The notes under the pieces are model-generated. The model worked only from the letters and a program-made list of their open reading frames with translations. It did no database searches and had not been told where the DNA came from. From the NCBI GenBank assembly GCA_036583965.1, contig JAZBQD010000019.1, forward strand, positions 17,792,085 to 17,856,084: DNA of 64,000 nucleotides, in the 5' to 3' direction. Positions 33,901 through 48,900 of this stretch are shown here, piece by piece. Position 1 is the first letter of the stretch. The number at the start of each line of letters is the position of its first letter. The DNA comes from Prunella strophiata. Taxonomy: Eukaryota > Chordata > Aves > Passeriformes > Prunellidae. A program made the position numbers and the translations under genes.

Positions 33901-36900
33901 CACAAAAGCCAGAGTATCACAGAAAGCCAGAGGTGCAGCAGGGCTGGGGCACGTCTTGGTTCCCTCCCAAGTGGGGCATGCGGTGCAGTGCACGAGCTGT
34001 GCACCCACACACCTGCACTCAGCTGCCCTTCCTGCAGACCCTCCCTCCCTGCAGTGAACAACTGAACCACCTCACTCTCGGGGCAGTTTGGTCCCAAACT
34101 CCTTAGTGGAAGCCAGGACATGTCACTCTTAGTGTGTGGCACTGGAGTGGCAAAGGCAGTGTGAAATCAGGTCTTCCCCAGAGAGGGGTGCAGTGTTCCC
34201 TAGTAACATGGTTTTCTCTGAAGAGTTTCATTTTGAATTTAGTTACACCAGATTTTATAAGATAATTCAAATGTCCATGTAACTGAAGTTACCCAATCTG
34301 GTAAGGGTTACCTCAAAACAGACACTGTTTTCCTGGACTGTTCCTGCTTATGGAAGAGAAGTTAAAGGCACAGGGCTTGCTCAAGAGTTTGCCTTCTCTT
34401 TCAAATTTAAAACCCACAATCACTGCATAGTGGGTTACAAGAAGTAACAATAAGGTAACCATCAAAGGCACTGCAACAGCTGGCAGAAGAGGGCCTATTC
34501 TTTGAAGATGCTAATTCCTGCATCTTTAACAAACTCAGGAACACCAGCCTGTACTCTAAACTAAAGCTGTCTTCTGCAAGGGTGCAGCAGCCATCCCTGT
34601 GTTCTGACACTTGGGAGAGGGGCAGAAAACAGAAGGAGTAACAGTGTGATCATCTAGCTCTGATCCTGCCCTGACAGGTTTGTGCTGCAGGTTTGATCTG
34701 TTACTGACACAGAGCAGAAGTTTGCAGCACTGGAATGAAAATCAAAACAGCATGTCAAGTGAATGAGCTCTGTACTACTCACTTGCAAGGTAGTGTGGGG
34801 TGATGGTATACACATTCATCTCCATTTTTACAGGCAGGCCAGTACTTGCAGCGCTCCAGCACCTTCTCCTGCTTTTGTAGCATACTTAAGTCTTCCATTT
34901 CCACTGGATGGTAAGAAAGAAGAAGAAAAAAAAAAACAACCCCAAGCTGGGACCTTTAGGATTCTAAATGCAACTTGGTTTAAACAATCTAGCATAATCA
35001 AAATTCATTCTATTCTCTCTTAATCAAAACAGTCATGACAGTAAAAGTTTATGTATGTCATATTTTCTGAAGAAAACTTCCAAAACCATAAAGTGAAAAG
35101 CCGTAATACTGGACTGACAGCTGCCTTTTGGTGATAAAAGAACAAATTTGCACTGTTTACAAGCAAAATAAATCAGTTTTCTTTGAAAATCTGAATTGAT
35201 TTAAAGACTTGAACAGACAAGACAATGACTCCAACTGATCCTGAGTTATGACTGTTCTGCTGAGCCACTGAGTTAATTATAGCCACGTCTCCTTTCTCCA
35301 AGATAATTTTTGCTCTAGAAAATTATTTCAAGAGATGAAAGTTAAAAATATTTTTTTTCTGATAATCAGATTTATTATTATGGGGACATATACTGAAAAA
35401 GAACCTCTTTTATGTAATTTGTTCAGACACTTCAGTTACCTGAACTCAGACTCTAATCCAAAAAGTATTTTAAGAAATTCTAAGCTGAAACATTCCACAC
35501 CTTCCCTACCCTTACGTGAACATGGGACTTGGACTTTCTCCTATTTAACATTGCTTATAAAACCTTATTCTCCAAATTCAGACAACTGTACATATGCTGT
35601 TGTTGCTGTTGTCTTATTTTCCCAAATCTGCCTAAACCCTTGGCTTTTCAAAGTTTTGCAACACTGCCTAGACTCTCCTCTCTGACCCTACTAATGTTAT
35701 TCATAAGAAATACAGAAAGAGAATATAGAATACCTTCATGTAAAATCACACACTGTTAAGTTCTGCTTTCAGGTGCCAACCACTGGACTCTAACAACACC
35801 TTACACTAACAGGCTCCTTCTGGTGTCACAACCCTTGACAGAAACATTAATACCATCTGACATATTTTTAAAAGTTCAAGGCATGCCAATACATTAACTG
35901 TAACATCTCCTGTCCATCAGCACAGGGACAAATTATAACAGGTCAACCAGAAGGACAGATTTCTGGTAATGAAGACCGACTACATTTGCAAAAAAACCAA
36001 AACAACAACAAAACAACACAAACAAACAAAAAAAAAACCCCAAAACCCCCCAAAAAAACCCAAAACAAACAAACAAAAACCAACTAAAAAAACCCAACCA
36101 AATTTTACCAATACTGAGATGTGTGGAAAACTACCATGTGCCATATTGTTCTAGTATACCAAGACAAAGGCTTCTGAAGAGATGATCCCACTGAACTCTC
36201 ACATTTCATTTGCCTCAAGAATACTCTAATTTGAAGAATAAACATGACCAGCTTTGGTTTCTTAAGAAAGATACATCCAGGAGGTGTAGCCATATTAAGC
36301 AGCACAGCAAGGTTAGATCCTGTTGGGCAGTATAATTACCGTCACAGTCCTCCAGCTGCCTGGTTACAATTTGCATCTGCTGTGCTCGAAGACCTTTCAA
36401 TCCTTTGCCAACACACATGTGCTGGGTAAGTGGCTTTAATCCTTCCATGAGATACATATCTTCCTCTTCCTGATCAGAGAGGTATCCTGGTGGACTGGGC
36501 ACACCATCCAGTGTCACAATGAACTTGGGACTAGCAGGTTTCTCTGCAAGCTGGTCTCTATCAAACAAAGAAATGTAGTAAATTTACATTTTCTGACTAG
36601 AGATGTTTGAGTGAATGTGAGCTGTGGTAGTGAGTGAAAGTAGTACAAGCTAATCAATGGGGATTCAAGCAGTAACAGACCTCGTGTTAGCAATTACTGG
36701 TAATGCACTTAGCAGTTAAGACCTCTGGTCTCCCTGAGGCACTAATAAGAACTACAGCTCTCAGGTACAAGTTCAGTTTGTTGCATTCTGCTCAGCATAC
36801 AGATCCAAAAGCTCATTTACAAACAGTCAATCCTGTGGAATTTGCAGTTTTGAGGCAGAAAAAGAGAGCAAATACCATTCTTGGAATTACAAACCTTTTG

Positions 36901-39900
36901 ACACACAAAACATGTGTCTCCTCAAAATTACTGAAAAGCACATTATGAAACAGTGGTGTAAAAGTTTTTAGAACTAGGATGAGAGAACTGAAATACTGAT
37001 ACTAAGAACTTTGACACTCAGCCTGACTAAAAGGTCAGACACTAATAGCCTAGTGTCCTGTGTCTGACAGTAGTCAGCATGGATAAAAGGAGCATCAAAA
37101 CAGGGAACACACACATTTTCTCCAGCCTTTCACAATCCCACCCATTTCACCTGAGGGATTTCCTGAATGACAAATGATTCTAAGTATTTGGAGAATTGTG
37201 GAGTCCTCATCTTAGACAAACAGCAATGGGATAAACTTTGCTTCCCTATGAAGTGAGGCTAAAAGCAACTACACTGTAGAATGCCTTTAAGAGGACAGAA
37301 ACCAGAACATGAAAAACATCACGAGCTAGAACTTTCAGAAGCAGTCAGAAGCTGACCTATTCCCATGCAAAAATTTACCTCTCTCCTATAGCACAGTCAC
37401 AGCTTTCAACTGTGGTATTGCCAGGTTATCCTTTTGGGTTTGTTTGCTCAGTGTTTGTTTTATTTTCAATTAACACAGGCTGCTGAAAGCCACTCACAGA
37501 AAGGAAACACCAGCAGATTCTCAAGCACAGCAGCCCACGTGATGAAGTCCATCATGCTGTTCAGAGTGGCATTAACTTGTAACAGGTAGGACTATTTGTT
37601 ACCTGAACTCTGCTTGAAGCTGACATGAACTTTAAGCTTCTCCTGGTCAAACTCTCCAGTAAGGAGCCTTAAATCATTGTCCAGGATTCACCACACTCAA
37701 TACTATGTTAAAAGATGTTTCTTAAGAAATGTAATCCAAGGGTGAAATGGGTATAAAACGAAAGGCAATTTAAGCAAAATGATTACTTGACTAAGATTTC
37801 AGAAATCAGAACAGAAGAGCAGTACTTTTTAGCTCCTTCTTCTTCTTTCTTGCAAATCAAAGACACACTCGAGCTACAGCTGACCCTAGGATTATTTTCC
37901 TAGAGAAGGGTTCCTGTGAGGCTTTTTGCCCCTGCTTTTTTTCTTCTGCTATTCAAAGTCAGTCCATTTTGCATGATTTCACACCTCCTGACTGAACTGA
38001 CAAAGCACAAGTCTGACCAAATGGCTGCATCTAAACCACAAACAAGCAATTTGACTAGCAACTGGCCTAAATGAAGTAGCTTTTCACCGTGTCTGTATCA
38101 GACGTCCTGAGTGAACTCTCACTGCCTCTGCAGCCTTCTTGCCCAGTTGCTGATTCTGTGCTGCCATTTCCTCTGATAACCTGGGCTTCTTCAGGATAAA
38201 CGACCGAGTATCTGAGTGGACCAGAGACTCTGGGTCACAGTAATCTGCATCGGGAGAAAAATTACATAGAAGAGTAAAATAAGGTGGCAGTTGTATTCCT
38301 AATTTATAGCATATTTCTAGTATCAATTTACATGGAATAAGCTAATCTTACTTTGTTTTAATTTCTTCCTAGTAATTTCCAGTAAATGTTTCTACTTCCC
38401 TGTTAATTCCACAGAGGTGGATCAACAGAAGCCATAAGCCATATTAGGGTCAGATCAGGAAATTTTATAAGTGGAACTGGCTATGCTGAAACAGCATTGC
38501 AGGGGGTGCAACCTCCCTCCCCCTCCAAATCTCTCATCCTCTGAATAGCTACTAATGTAATGCATTCATTCCTTAGGGATGTAGAAACTACATAATTGTA
38601 GAAATCAGTATAATTAATTGAAAAGGAGTATCTTAACATTCACTGGCCAGTAATATTAGATTTGAAAATAAAAGATCACAAGACTTAACCCTGAGTCACT
38701 TGCAAGGCATCTTCAATCATAGGATCAATCTGAAGCCGACAAGAGAGCTCCTTTTGTTCAATTCCTAAAAAAACAGCAATAAGAAGCATATTTTACAGCA
38801 TGTCAACATGAAACTATAGATTAGAGAACTGAGGCACATTCTCGAATTCTTTTGATTAAAAAAATCAACAACAAAAGCATTCACACATTTAACACTTTCA
38901 AAAGCCATTCTCATTATTATGAACCCTTTACTCAATGTTTCAGGAACAATAACATGGCAAAATCTAAGTACTGTAGGACACTACTCGTTCCCATAATCGC
39001 TGCTCAGTACAAATGAGGTCTGTGGGCACAACAACTGATGAAGACCAAGTTTCCTCCTCCTCATTTGTAGAGCTGGCTATTCAGAGAACACACACAGAGG
39101 AAAGCAACTAACAAGGGACTACTGCACAGTCTTCTTAAAAGAGCTGAAGAAATCAGAGCAGCACTGTTCTACATTTGAGATATGGTTCAAAAAATTTATT
39201 TTTGCTTTCTGTACATTTCCTAAGCAAGCTATCATTTCCACTTCAATGGCAAAAGAATGAAAATATTTAGCATAATTATTTTCTGTGCATTAATTCAAAG
39301 GCTGTTAAAGCTTTTTCTCACATACTTTACAGATACAATTTCAACTACTTTAGGGTGGCAGAAAGATTCCAAATACATTTATATTAGGAATAAGCAACTG
39401 CAAAAATCTTTTTAAAATAATGAATGTTTACCATTCCTTTACAATGACCATAGGATGATGTAACAAAAATCTTACTCAAAACCAAATTTTATTCATTATC
39501 CAAATATCTAAGCACTTAGCAAGTATAAACTAAGTACTTGTTATAGAAATACTTTTTCTCCTGCCTTACTTCTATGATTCCTTGTGACTATCAAAGACAA
39601 TCCCCTATCCTCTATAAGAAAACCATGCTGAAAAGGCACTTTGACTGCCTTTAAATATTATTCCTTGAGGAGATTCAAAACAGAAGTGAAAACCAAAGCT
39701 GACACAGTTAGCCTGGTATCAGCTGTCCTGCAAGAGCAAATAAAGCATTCTTACATTTAAACTTAAAAATAAAACACTATAACCATTTGTGTGGAAACCA
39801 TGTGTTGAAAGAATCTTTTAATACTTCATATGCTGGAAAATTGTTCTAAATACTCTAGAGTATCTTCACTCTCACTTAAGCTTTGTGACAGAATTACTTC

Positions 39901-42900
39901 TACAAGATACTAAGGAAAATATGCAACGGATGGGGAAAAGCTATCCAAATGTAAGTGCTTATGCAAAATTATTCTTCAGTGACATGCCACAACGCTGTAA
40001 CATCCTTTGCTTACTGATTAATTCCTCTGAGGTAGTCTGTGCGTGTGTTTGGATACATGTATCTGACAGCCATGCTTTAGAAAGCTGCATGGTCTTCAGA
40101 GCAGTTCTGCATGCAACTTTTCATGCAGACTTAAAAATTAAAAGCATTCCTTTCCTTTTCTCTGCTGAGCTTGTAAAATGGTATCCCCTAGTAAGAATTC
40201 TTAAAGAATATTATCAGATGACCTTGAATTTCTTCAACTGTCTGCTCCTTTGACTCTTCTACTTGAAGCTGAGAACTCAGAATAGGCAGTCTGCTTTGCA
40301 CATGAATTACTTCTAACTGTGATTCTTCTGGGCTAATTCGAGTTCTTGGTGCAACTGGAACAGTCTGTTTCTGTGGAACTTTAAATAGAGAAACAATGGC
40401 AAATCATTTACATACTACCCAATCACACAACAGTACTGTTTTTAGATATATTGTGCTAAAATAACTCACAAATTCCTACACACACACACACACACACACA
40501 CAAACATCCCAAGCGTCTGTCTCCACAAAAAGCATCTTTAGCTACCTGTAAAACTCTTAGTGTTCAAGCATATTTGTGTATGTGCACAGAGCACCCTGAG
40601 CAGCACCTTGGAACACCTTCTTGTATGACAAAACAGCATGAGAAGGATTAGAGTGACAACAGCAAAGTACTCATTCATCCACTTCTACATATAATTATGT
40701 GGTAATTAACTTTCTGACAGTTTTGAAATCACTTTTCATTCCATCTTTCATATAAATTGTCATGGATCATCAATATGTCTCTTCATATGAAGCTAGCTAC
40801 CCTTTGCTGAAGTGCTTGCAAATAGAATACAAAACTGAAGGCAGCAGAATCACAGAATCACTAAGATTTGAAAAGACCCTTAAGATCACCAAATCCAGCT
40901 GTAACCTAGTCCACCACTGCCAAGTGCACCAGTAAACCATGTCCCTAAGTGCCACATCTACACCTCTTTTAAATACCTTCAGGGATGGTGACTCCACCAC
41001 TTCTCTGGACAGCCTGTTCAATGCCTGAGCACCCTCTCCATGAAGAACTTTTTCCTAATATGCAATCTTAACCTCCACCAGGACCACCTGAGGCCATTTC
41101 CCTTAGTCCTACCACTTGTTATTTGGGAAGAGATTGACCCTGACCAAACTACAACCTCCTTTCAGATATTTCTAAATCTCTGTACAGATAGTTGTGGCTT
41201 GGAATTTGGGGATAGCAGGACAACAGGCTGACTTCTGTACTTGGCTTCTGCTAAGACTGTCAGACCTGACTGTGAGAAGCTAAACTCTTCCCTTGGCTGA
41301 GTATCAGATCAGCATTCAACTTCTGACACAAACAACTAAAAGGTATCACTCAAGTACTGGATTAATTATCTATGAATTTTATCTATGTGTTTTAAATTAG
41401 CTTACTTCTATATTCCATTCAAAACACTTCAAAAATTATATTAAATATTACTTCTGAAATGAAAAAATCTGCATGATACTTCAGATAAAATTCACAAATC
41501 ACCTCCACATTAAACAACAAAGTGGTGCCTTTTGGTATCTTCATTGAAATATTCTCATACTGTTAAGTCAAACTCCAAGATCACCACTATTAAAAAGGTC
41601 AATAGTTTCAATTAATTTAGACTTTTCTAGCTATGTCTCATTTCCTGCCATACAGCTTTGTACACAAGGAAGAGCTTCCTGCATCACTTTGAAGTACTGT
41701 TTCTTACAGTTTGCAGAATTTGAGAGAGAGCAGGTGAGACTTCAGATATATAAAAGTCATGATTTAAATAGTTTAGTGAATGCTCCTTCCCTGGCAAGGT
41801 GCAATGTGTCCTGCTGACAATGTGTAGATTTATCAACACCCAGTGAAATGAAAGCAAGAGACAATAGCTGGATTTGCCCTTCTCCTAGCTAGGAGAACTG
41901 AATGCCTACACACAGACAACTGCTCAACTGCTGTGTCAACTGCAACTAGAATCACTGAACTGAAACTCAGCCTTGCTGTTAAAGGACAATATACATCATC
42001 ACACACATCCTGATACTGATCAACATACCCTGATATACATCAATAACATTGTTCCTCATTATTCTGCACTTCTAGTACCTATATCCAGTGCATTTTCATT
42101 TTTTTGCTGTTTGGCTTTTTTCTCCTCCCCTCTCAAAAGGAAGGAGGAGACTAAAGAAAGGGAAAAGAGATCAAGTAAATAGTTCAAACCACCTGGCTTA
42201 CTCTGATTGATTTCCCCTTGGCAACTATTGACTTCAGAATACCTTGGGCACTTCCATTTTGTATCTATACACTTCACAGACTTACTTATCTTGATTAATA
42301 TGCTTTAAATACTACTTCTCTCCCTTGTTTCTGTTTTCATAATTCATCACTGAACATCACTGTAATGAAACAGGACACAGTAAATCCCTCATGTATAAGT
42401 GACTTACTATTAGCATTATGTCTTATCTCTAAGTGCTTTCTTTAGCTTGGATTCATACAACAGAGTTTAGAAATACTACAGATTAACACAAGCAAAACCA
42501 GTGATAATTACCAGTGGAATAATTGGTTGTTTTTGTAACTGATTCCTGTGCTTCAGAGATTGCTTTCAGTATTAAATTCTTGTTGGCCTGTTTTGAAGGC
42601 GGCAATGAAGGTCTAAAGGAAATAAAAATAAAAATTAATTGTACATGGATTGCACAGCAACCGTATCCGTGTTAAAGACAGTTGTTTCAACAGGTTAACA
42701 AACGAATAATATTAACAGAAATCATCATCTACAATTATTTTATCCAAAACAGTTTTCAGTTAATCTGTTCTCTCAGTGGCTGGAGATCCACAAAATGCTC
42801 TAAAAAATGGAAGTCCAGACGTGTGATTTCACCTCTCAAGCTGCTGTAAAACCATGCTACAGTATGAAAGGCCATTAATTTCTTCTCACCTCTGCCCACC

Positions 42901-45900
42901 ACCTATCTCTTGCTATGTTTGTGCTGGCACCAATAATTATGCAGCCATCCTGAGAAATATGATCCATCTGCGTAATTAGACTGACTCTATCAAAAACATA
43001 TTATTTGTAAAAAAAGGCTTTCTGCTTGTCTTTAACATCAACAATAAGGAAGGCTTAAGTTAGACCAATGTGCTGTGGTACTGAAGATAAATTAAACATA
43101 GTGTATTAGCTTAAAATAAATCTTATACAAGCTAGCACTGTGGGTCAGTAGAACCATCTCTTCTCTAGTTTATATGTTCTTACTCTATTGTTAAAAATCA
43201 GATAAAAAGATATGTATTTTGACTAATGCCTGACACTTAGATACAATTAGGGAGCAGAAAAAAAGGAAAAACCTCAGAAGACTGTTTGAAAAGTTGAAAT
43301 CACCTTAAAGAACAAGTGATAACTGGTTTGAAAACAATTCCTGAAAATAAATCAAATTATTGAAAAATTATTTTACCACAATAAATACCTGATCTGAAAC
43401 ATGTCAACATTAATGTTTTTTTGCCAGTATGCTTCACCCAAATAATGTAAAAATTCACACTCCATTGCATTACATGCAATAATGAAAAGAGGTTATAAAA
43501 TCAAAGGCAAAAGGGTGGAATAAACAGGCATCTCATCCACAGAGTTGTAAGACAGCACAAAAAATATTAAAATGGCTTACTACATTTTGTCTGTCAATTT
43601 TTGAAAGCGCAAAGTGATTTTCCCCACTTCCAAAGTTTGTCATTCATTATATTAATTCTTGAAAACTCAGAAAGCACTGAGCTCTTCAGTACCTTCTTTC
43701 TGGCTTTGCAGGTACAGACACACTGCTGGAGATGCTTCCTGTTCGCAATCCATAGTCTTCCTCTTCCTCTTCATCTTCTCCATCATTACAGAACTTTTTC
43801 ACTTTGACTACCGAGCTTACAACAGGCAGCCGTCTCTTTCTGGAGCTTTCCTCCTACAAGGTACAGAGCAGGCAAAACAGCTCATTTAGCACAAACCACG
43901 TATCAGTAAGCCAGCAAAGAAAGCACTGCAATTCCACCTGGAGCCGGGAGATGGAGAACTTCCATTCCAGCTGGACAAGTGACTGCTCTGGATAATATGA
44001 AAATCAGACACACTTACACTGAAACATCTCACTGGAAATGCAACTGTAAACAACACTAAGGGAAAAAAAAAAGAAAAGAAGAACTCTCAAGTACAGAAAA
44101 ATTATCCAACAGTCTACCCTAGAAATCCAGGGTTTTCCAAAGAGATTTATAGTATTCTCCAAGATGAGTATGTTGAAAGATGGAGAGAGAAAAGTGAAAT
44201 CAGTAAAAATTACTTTCTTTCTCTGAATGAACTCTAATTTCAGATAGGTGTAAGGATTCATTTTAAGCAAGGAAATGACATATTCCACAGGAGGCTAATT
44301 GTTACACACAGTCAGGATTGTCCAGTTTAGATAGTGCAAGGTCCCTGCTGTCTCTTCTGGACATTATTCATGAAACAGTAACAGAAAAAAAGTATCACAA
44401 GACCTTTTTTGAACATTTCCAAGGAGAGATGTTCCTGACATTCATCAGTGATTTATGTACATGAAGAAAGTCACTATATTCTCATCTGCACTTCTTCCAT
44501 TCTCAAAAACTAAAACACCAGCATGTATCTTTGTAGAGCATTCTAGATTTCCAAGCAAAATTCATTATCCTTTATACACAATTAGACAGTGGCAAAGACA
44601 GAGAACTTTATGAGCAGCAATAAACATAGATGCACTTGCAATACAAGGTATGTAAAATACTTGCTTCGTTACAACATTAGGCAGCCATAACTATCTTCAT
44701 TCCTCTCAAAAAAGGCTCTTCATTCATATGGATAGTCTATCAGCTAGGACTACCACACTGCCTGGCTTAGCTTGGCCTTCCAAAGTACTTAGGGCAGCAA
44801 TCATCTTTTAGTTTGTCCTTGTCCAACATCCATTCCCAAAGAATTCTTAACTGACATGGTTCTAAATAGAATAGTAATAATAATCCTCATCATCATCAAT
44901 GTATCTGGACTAATAAACAGCATGCCAAAAATTCTGATTTACAGGACTGTGAAAAGCTGGAGGTATACCTAGCACTTAGAGAAAATCATGCTGATTCAAT
45001 GATCTTAAGATCAGAATTAAAATTTCTGATTCATCATATGCAGCTCACTAAATGTGCTAACCTGTTAGTCCAAGTCAATATGACATGAAGATGTACACGG
45101 TAATTAACTCTGAGATGCAGCAAGCTCTCAGATAATGATGACAAATTATGCAATCTGTTTTTACCAGTGGACTCAAAGAATGAAATCTCAAACCTGTTGG
45201 TATCAGTGATGAAAGTATTTTGATTTCTCTGAGGTCAAGATTTTACTGAAGCATACATAGCAATTTAGGTTCCTAACAAGAATAAACTTTTGCAATAGTT
45301 TAGGTCGTACCAACCTCACTGCCCGCTTTATCAGCACCGAGTTTGGAGGTGGGTCTGTGACCTTCTGCTAAGCTGCCAAATGCTTCTGGATTGCACAGCT
45401 GGCCTGTTTCCAAAGACCTGCAGCCTTGTGTGTCTAACTGGCGGTTCCCCTGCAGGCTGCCCTGTTGTGACAATCTGGGCACGTGCACGTTGCCATCTGC
45501 ACTCCTGACAGCTGGTGGCCGGTAGATCTCAGCTGAGGGACGAGAGGAACCGTAAGTTACAGTCACAATAGGTTTCTTCCGTGACAAAGGATTCTCCTGC
45601 ACAAAGTTTAGGTCTTCATCAATTAGATCATCTGGTTCAGGTTTGATGTCAATTACAGCTTCAGAAGGTGACAATTCCCTTAAAGGCTTGACCGTAGATG
45701 TTAAGCGGGATGCAGAACCATCTTCACAAGGCTGCCTGACAAAAAAAAGAAATCACCAACTGTTATCTGCAAGTCAAGTCCTGGAAAATGAGAATTGTCT
45801 TTTAATCAAAAGGAGGGAAGGGAAGGAAGAATCATTAAGGTATTACTGTTTATACAAATTTAACACACTGATATTTTCAGTTTGGTTAATTAATCTAAGC

Positions 45901-48900
45901 CCATATGTTGCTTAAAGAACTGAGTTCTGATTTAATGGTTTTTGTACAACAAATTGTAGCAACGCTTTACTCTTCAAAAGTACTTTAATCTTTCCAAGTG
46001 TCTGTACTCATTAGAATGTACTACACTCACTCACACTAGAGTGTATTATAATTAATTCTCAATATTAATTAGAATTAATATTCTAGTATTAGAATATACT
46101 ACACTCACACAACTACTGATGTCTGAAGGTGTGTTAGGAAGCAGCCAGCAGCCTTACCTGGAAGCAGTGCTCCTCTGCTCCTGTGAGCTGGTTGAAACTC
46201 TGGAGTCATTTCTTTCAGTCCGAGTGCTTGACACTGCAAGAGGTGGCAAGACATCCTCATGCCTCCTCTCATCACTCACACATGAACTGCTTTTGCTGGA
46301 AGGCAGGTTGCTCTCAAAGATATTAGATTCTGAAGATTTTACACTGGTTGGCTCTGTGGAGACAGGTATCTTTCACTTTTACATTAAACAACATAAACAA
46401 AAAAATTAACGCAACAGCCAAGATATTTTTGCAACTCAGACATATAACACTACACAGAAAAAATAAGCCTCCCTTCACTCAAAATTTAATTTTCCTACTT
46501 ACCAGTAGTCACAGATCGCAGCTTATCCAAAACACCATGAAGCCTGAAATAGACAGCAGACAGGGAAGGAAGCAAAAGAGAAAAAGGAGAAATAAAAAAC
46601 TTTAACTTACATTCGGATGAATAGAGATAGAGATATCTACCTAGAGATAGAGACTAACCATTTTTCAGAAACCCACCTCCTTTCCACCCTTAAGACTTCA
46701 CTTTCCATCAACCAGAGTATGATTAACCTCCAAAGGGAGGCTTACAGTACCTTGCCTCCAGTATGTCTTGCACATGCAGGCTGAGTATTCATCACATCAT
46801 CTACTTTTGGCAATTAGTTGGTTTACATAATCAGAGCAAATACTATTCACCTTTCACTACAATCAATGGAGTTAAGTAGCAAAAAGATTGATTCAAAAAA
46901 CCTAAGTTAGAAGCCTAAAGCACAGCCTAAAAATTTACTTTGCATGCGAAACGTTAATTACACAGTAAACATAATCGTACGTACAAACTCAAACAGTATA
47001 TAGCTCATAATAGGTAAGATTCTCAGGATTCTTCCAGCATGCTTTGTATATACCAACAATGCTCTGTGAGATGTGCTGGTGAGCAAAAATATCTCAGCCA
47101 AGTATCAAATCTGCCCTTTGCCTGTGAAAAAGGCACTAAGCTGAAGTAACACAGAAAATTATGTGGCTTTACTACAATAAGGCTGCTCAAAAATAAACAC
47201 ACATTACAGTAAGAAGAAAGAAAAAAAAAAACCCCAACACTTAAACTCATATCTTACTTGGAATTTAAACCTGATAATGGGCAAGACCATAATTTAGGCT
47301 GAATATTAGAAATGAGCTAAGGGACAAGAACATATTGAAAAGACTGCATGTGGGTATAATGAAGGTTTATACTTGCTCTCCTTGTGAGATTTCACTAGAA
47401 CACTTGTCAGCTGAGCTCTGATGCAGATCAGTTTTCACAGTGACCTCAGGATGACTGATCTGACACTTGGTTCAGAGTAAGAAGTGGTGGCCAACCAGCA
47501 GGATTGCCAGCTTTTTGTCACAATTGCTGCAAAACGTTTGCCAGAAGGCCCAAAATTACCAGCTACAGAGACAAACCAAGGAAGGCAGATCTGGCTGAGT
47601 ACTGTATTTAACCAACATTAAGGACCTATACATTCTGGGTTGTCTTTAGAAAAAGTAAAATTATATAAAACTCCCAGCTACAATGCCATGTAACACTTTT
47701 CCACCAGTCCCCTTACAGCTTATTCATAGGTTTCATCTTGTCTTCTTTTCCATCCTTCTTTCAACTAATACCTACTTTGGTACCTGATAAAGCACTCTTA
47801 ACACTGGGTTTGTACATATATATATCTAAATGAGAATACTGACTTAGGGTTAAAACAGTCACTATGTTTAAAATTTAAGCAGGTGTCAAAACCAGCTGGT
47901 GGTATAATATGTGCATATAGTCAATACATCATTTAAAAAATAAATATATAAAATGATCTTGATTTCTTTGCTGAAATTTGCTTTCTCTATTTTTTCAATA
48001 AAGTTTTCACTTCATTTACAAAGCCCTGAAAATGTTTTCTGATACACTATTTCTTACTGTGTATCAGGATTCAGTCAAAACCATAGTACAGGAGCTACAT
48101 CGTCATCCACTTGTAAACTTCACTGATTTGTCTGATTCCCAAAACTACTATGAGAAGGACAACTGCATGACTTCCTTATACACTGAAACCCGAAAGCTTC
48201 ATCTAGGCAGGCCGCAAGAGGAAGCAAAGAAATGCCTGTGCAGTTTTCAAAAAGAGGTCCACGCTTAATTGTACTCCTCTATTATATTTTTGACAAATGC
48301 CAGGAAAACAATGAAACCTGTGTAAGTGAAATCAAACTATATCCACACAAGTTACATTATCACCTGGAAATCCATCAGTTTAAATAGCTAATACAATCAA
48401 TTTTAATAGATGGAACTATTTTTCATTTTTTGTCAGTATTTATGATTTCATAACATAGCCAACTTCTAAAATTTTTCTCTCTGCTATTCAATAACAGAAA
48501 AGCTCCTAGGAAGTAATCACACGGAAGAAATATTGGAAGTGAATGTAAACTGCCAGTATGAAAATGTCAAAGAAAGCAAACTGAAAAAGGGAAAAAATGG
48601 TAGTATTTTTCTCATCTATACAAAACAAAATAATGTTCCTTAAAGCTCTATTAGATAGGAGATTCAGAAATAAGATTAACTTGAAAAAATACACAACTCT
48701 GAAAGCAACAAAATCTCTAGAGTCAAATGTCTGAAATGTGAATATACATACAGGTTTCTACTGTAAAATAAATTCAGTATTAGAAAATGCATGAGAAATA
48801 TAATGGCTAAATTTATCATGCAGCATGGAATAAATGAACCTACATTGTCAGGAGCTGACAGTAGAGTTGAAGTATTGCTAACTTGTCCTGCTCACAGTAA

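Larger units (their letters stand above)
30980..36339 (-). other. ZC3H14: ZC3H14 introns between exons 12 and 17
   Basis: Introns 36339-34904, 34782-33838, 33700-32674, 32578-31693 and 31585-30980. They hold an A/C low-complexity tract at about 35985-36090 and a short direct repeat (CTGGTATTGCTGTG near 31775 and 31804). The ORF at 31040-31507 lies in an intron and has no recognisable product. Confidence 0.7.
36558..42511 (-). other. ZC3H14: ZC3H14 introns between exons 8 and 12
   Basis: Introns 42511-40379, 40222-38765, 38689-38245 and 38087-36558. The first contains the CR1 copy and the CA microsatellite. The rest is AT-rich with no feature I recognise; the ORF at 39885-40253 is on the other strand and featureless. 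Confidence 0.7.
42613..46502 (-). other. ZC3H14: ZC3H14 introns between exons 4 and 8
   Basis: Introns 46502-46354, 46157-45736, 45314-43854 and 43692-42613. The second contains a 20-bp direct repeat pair flanking an AT-rich inverted repeat (46011-46108). Otherwise nothing recognisable. Confidence 0.7.
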
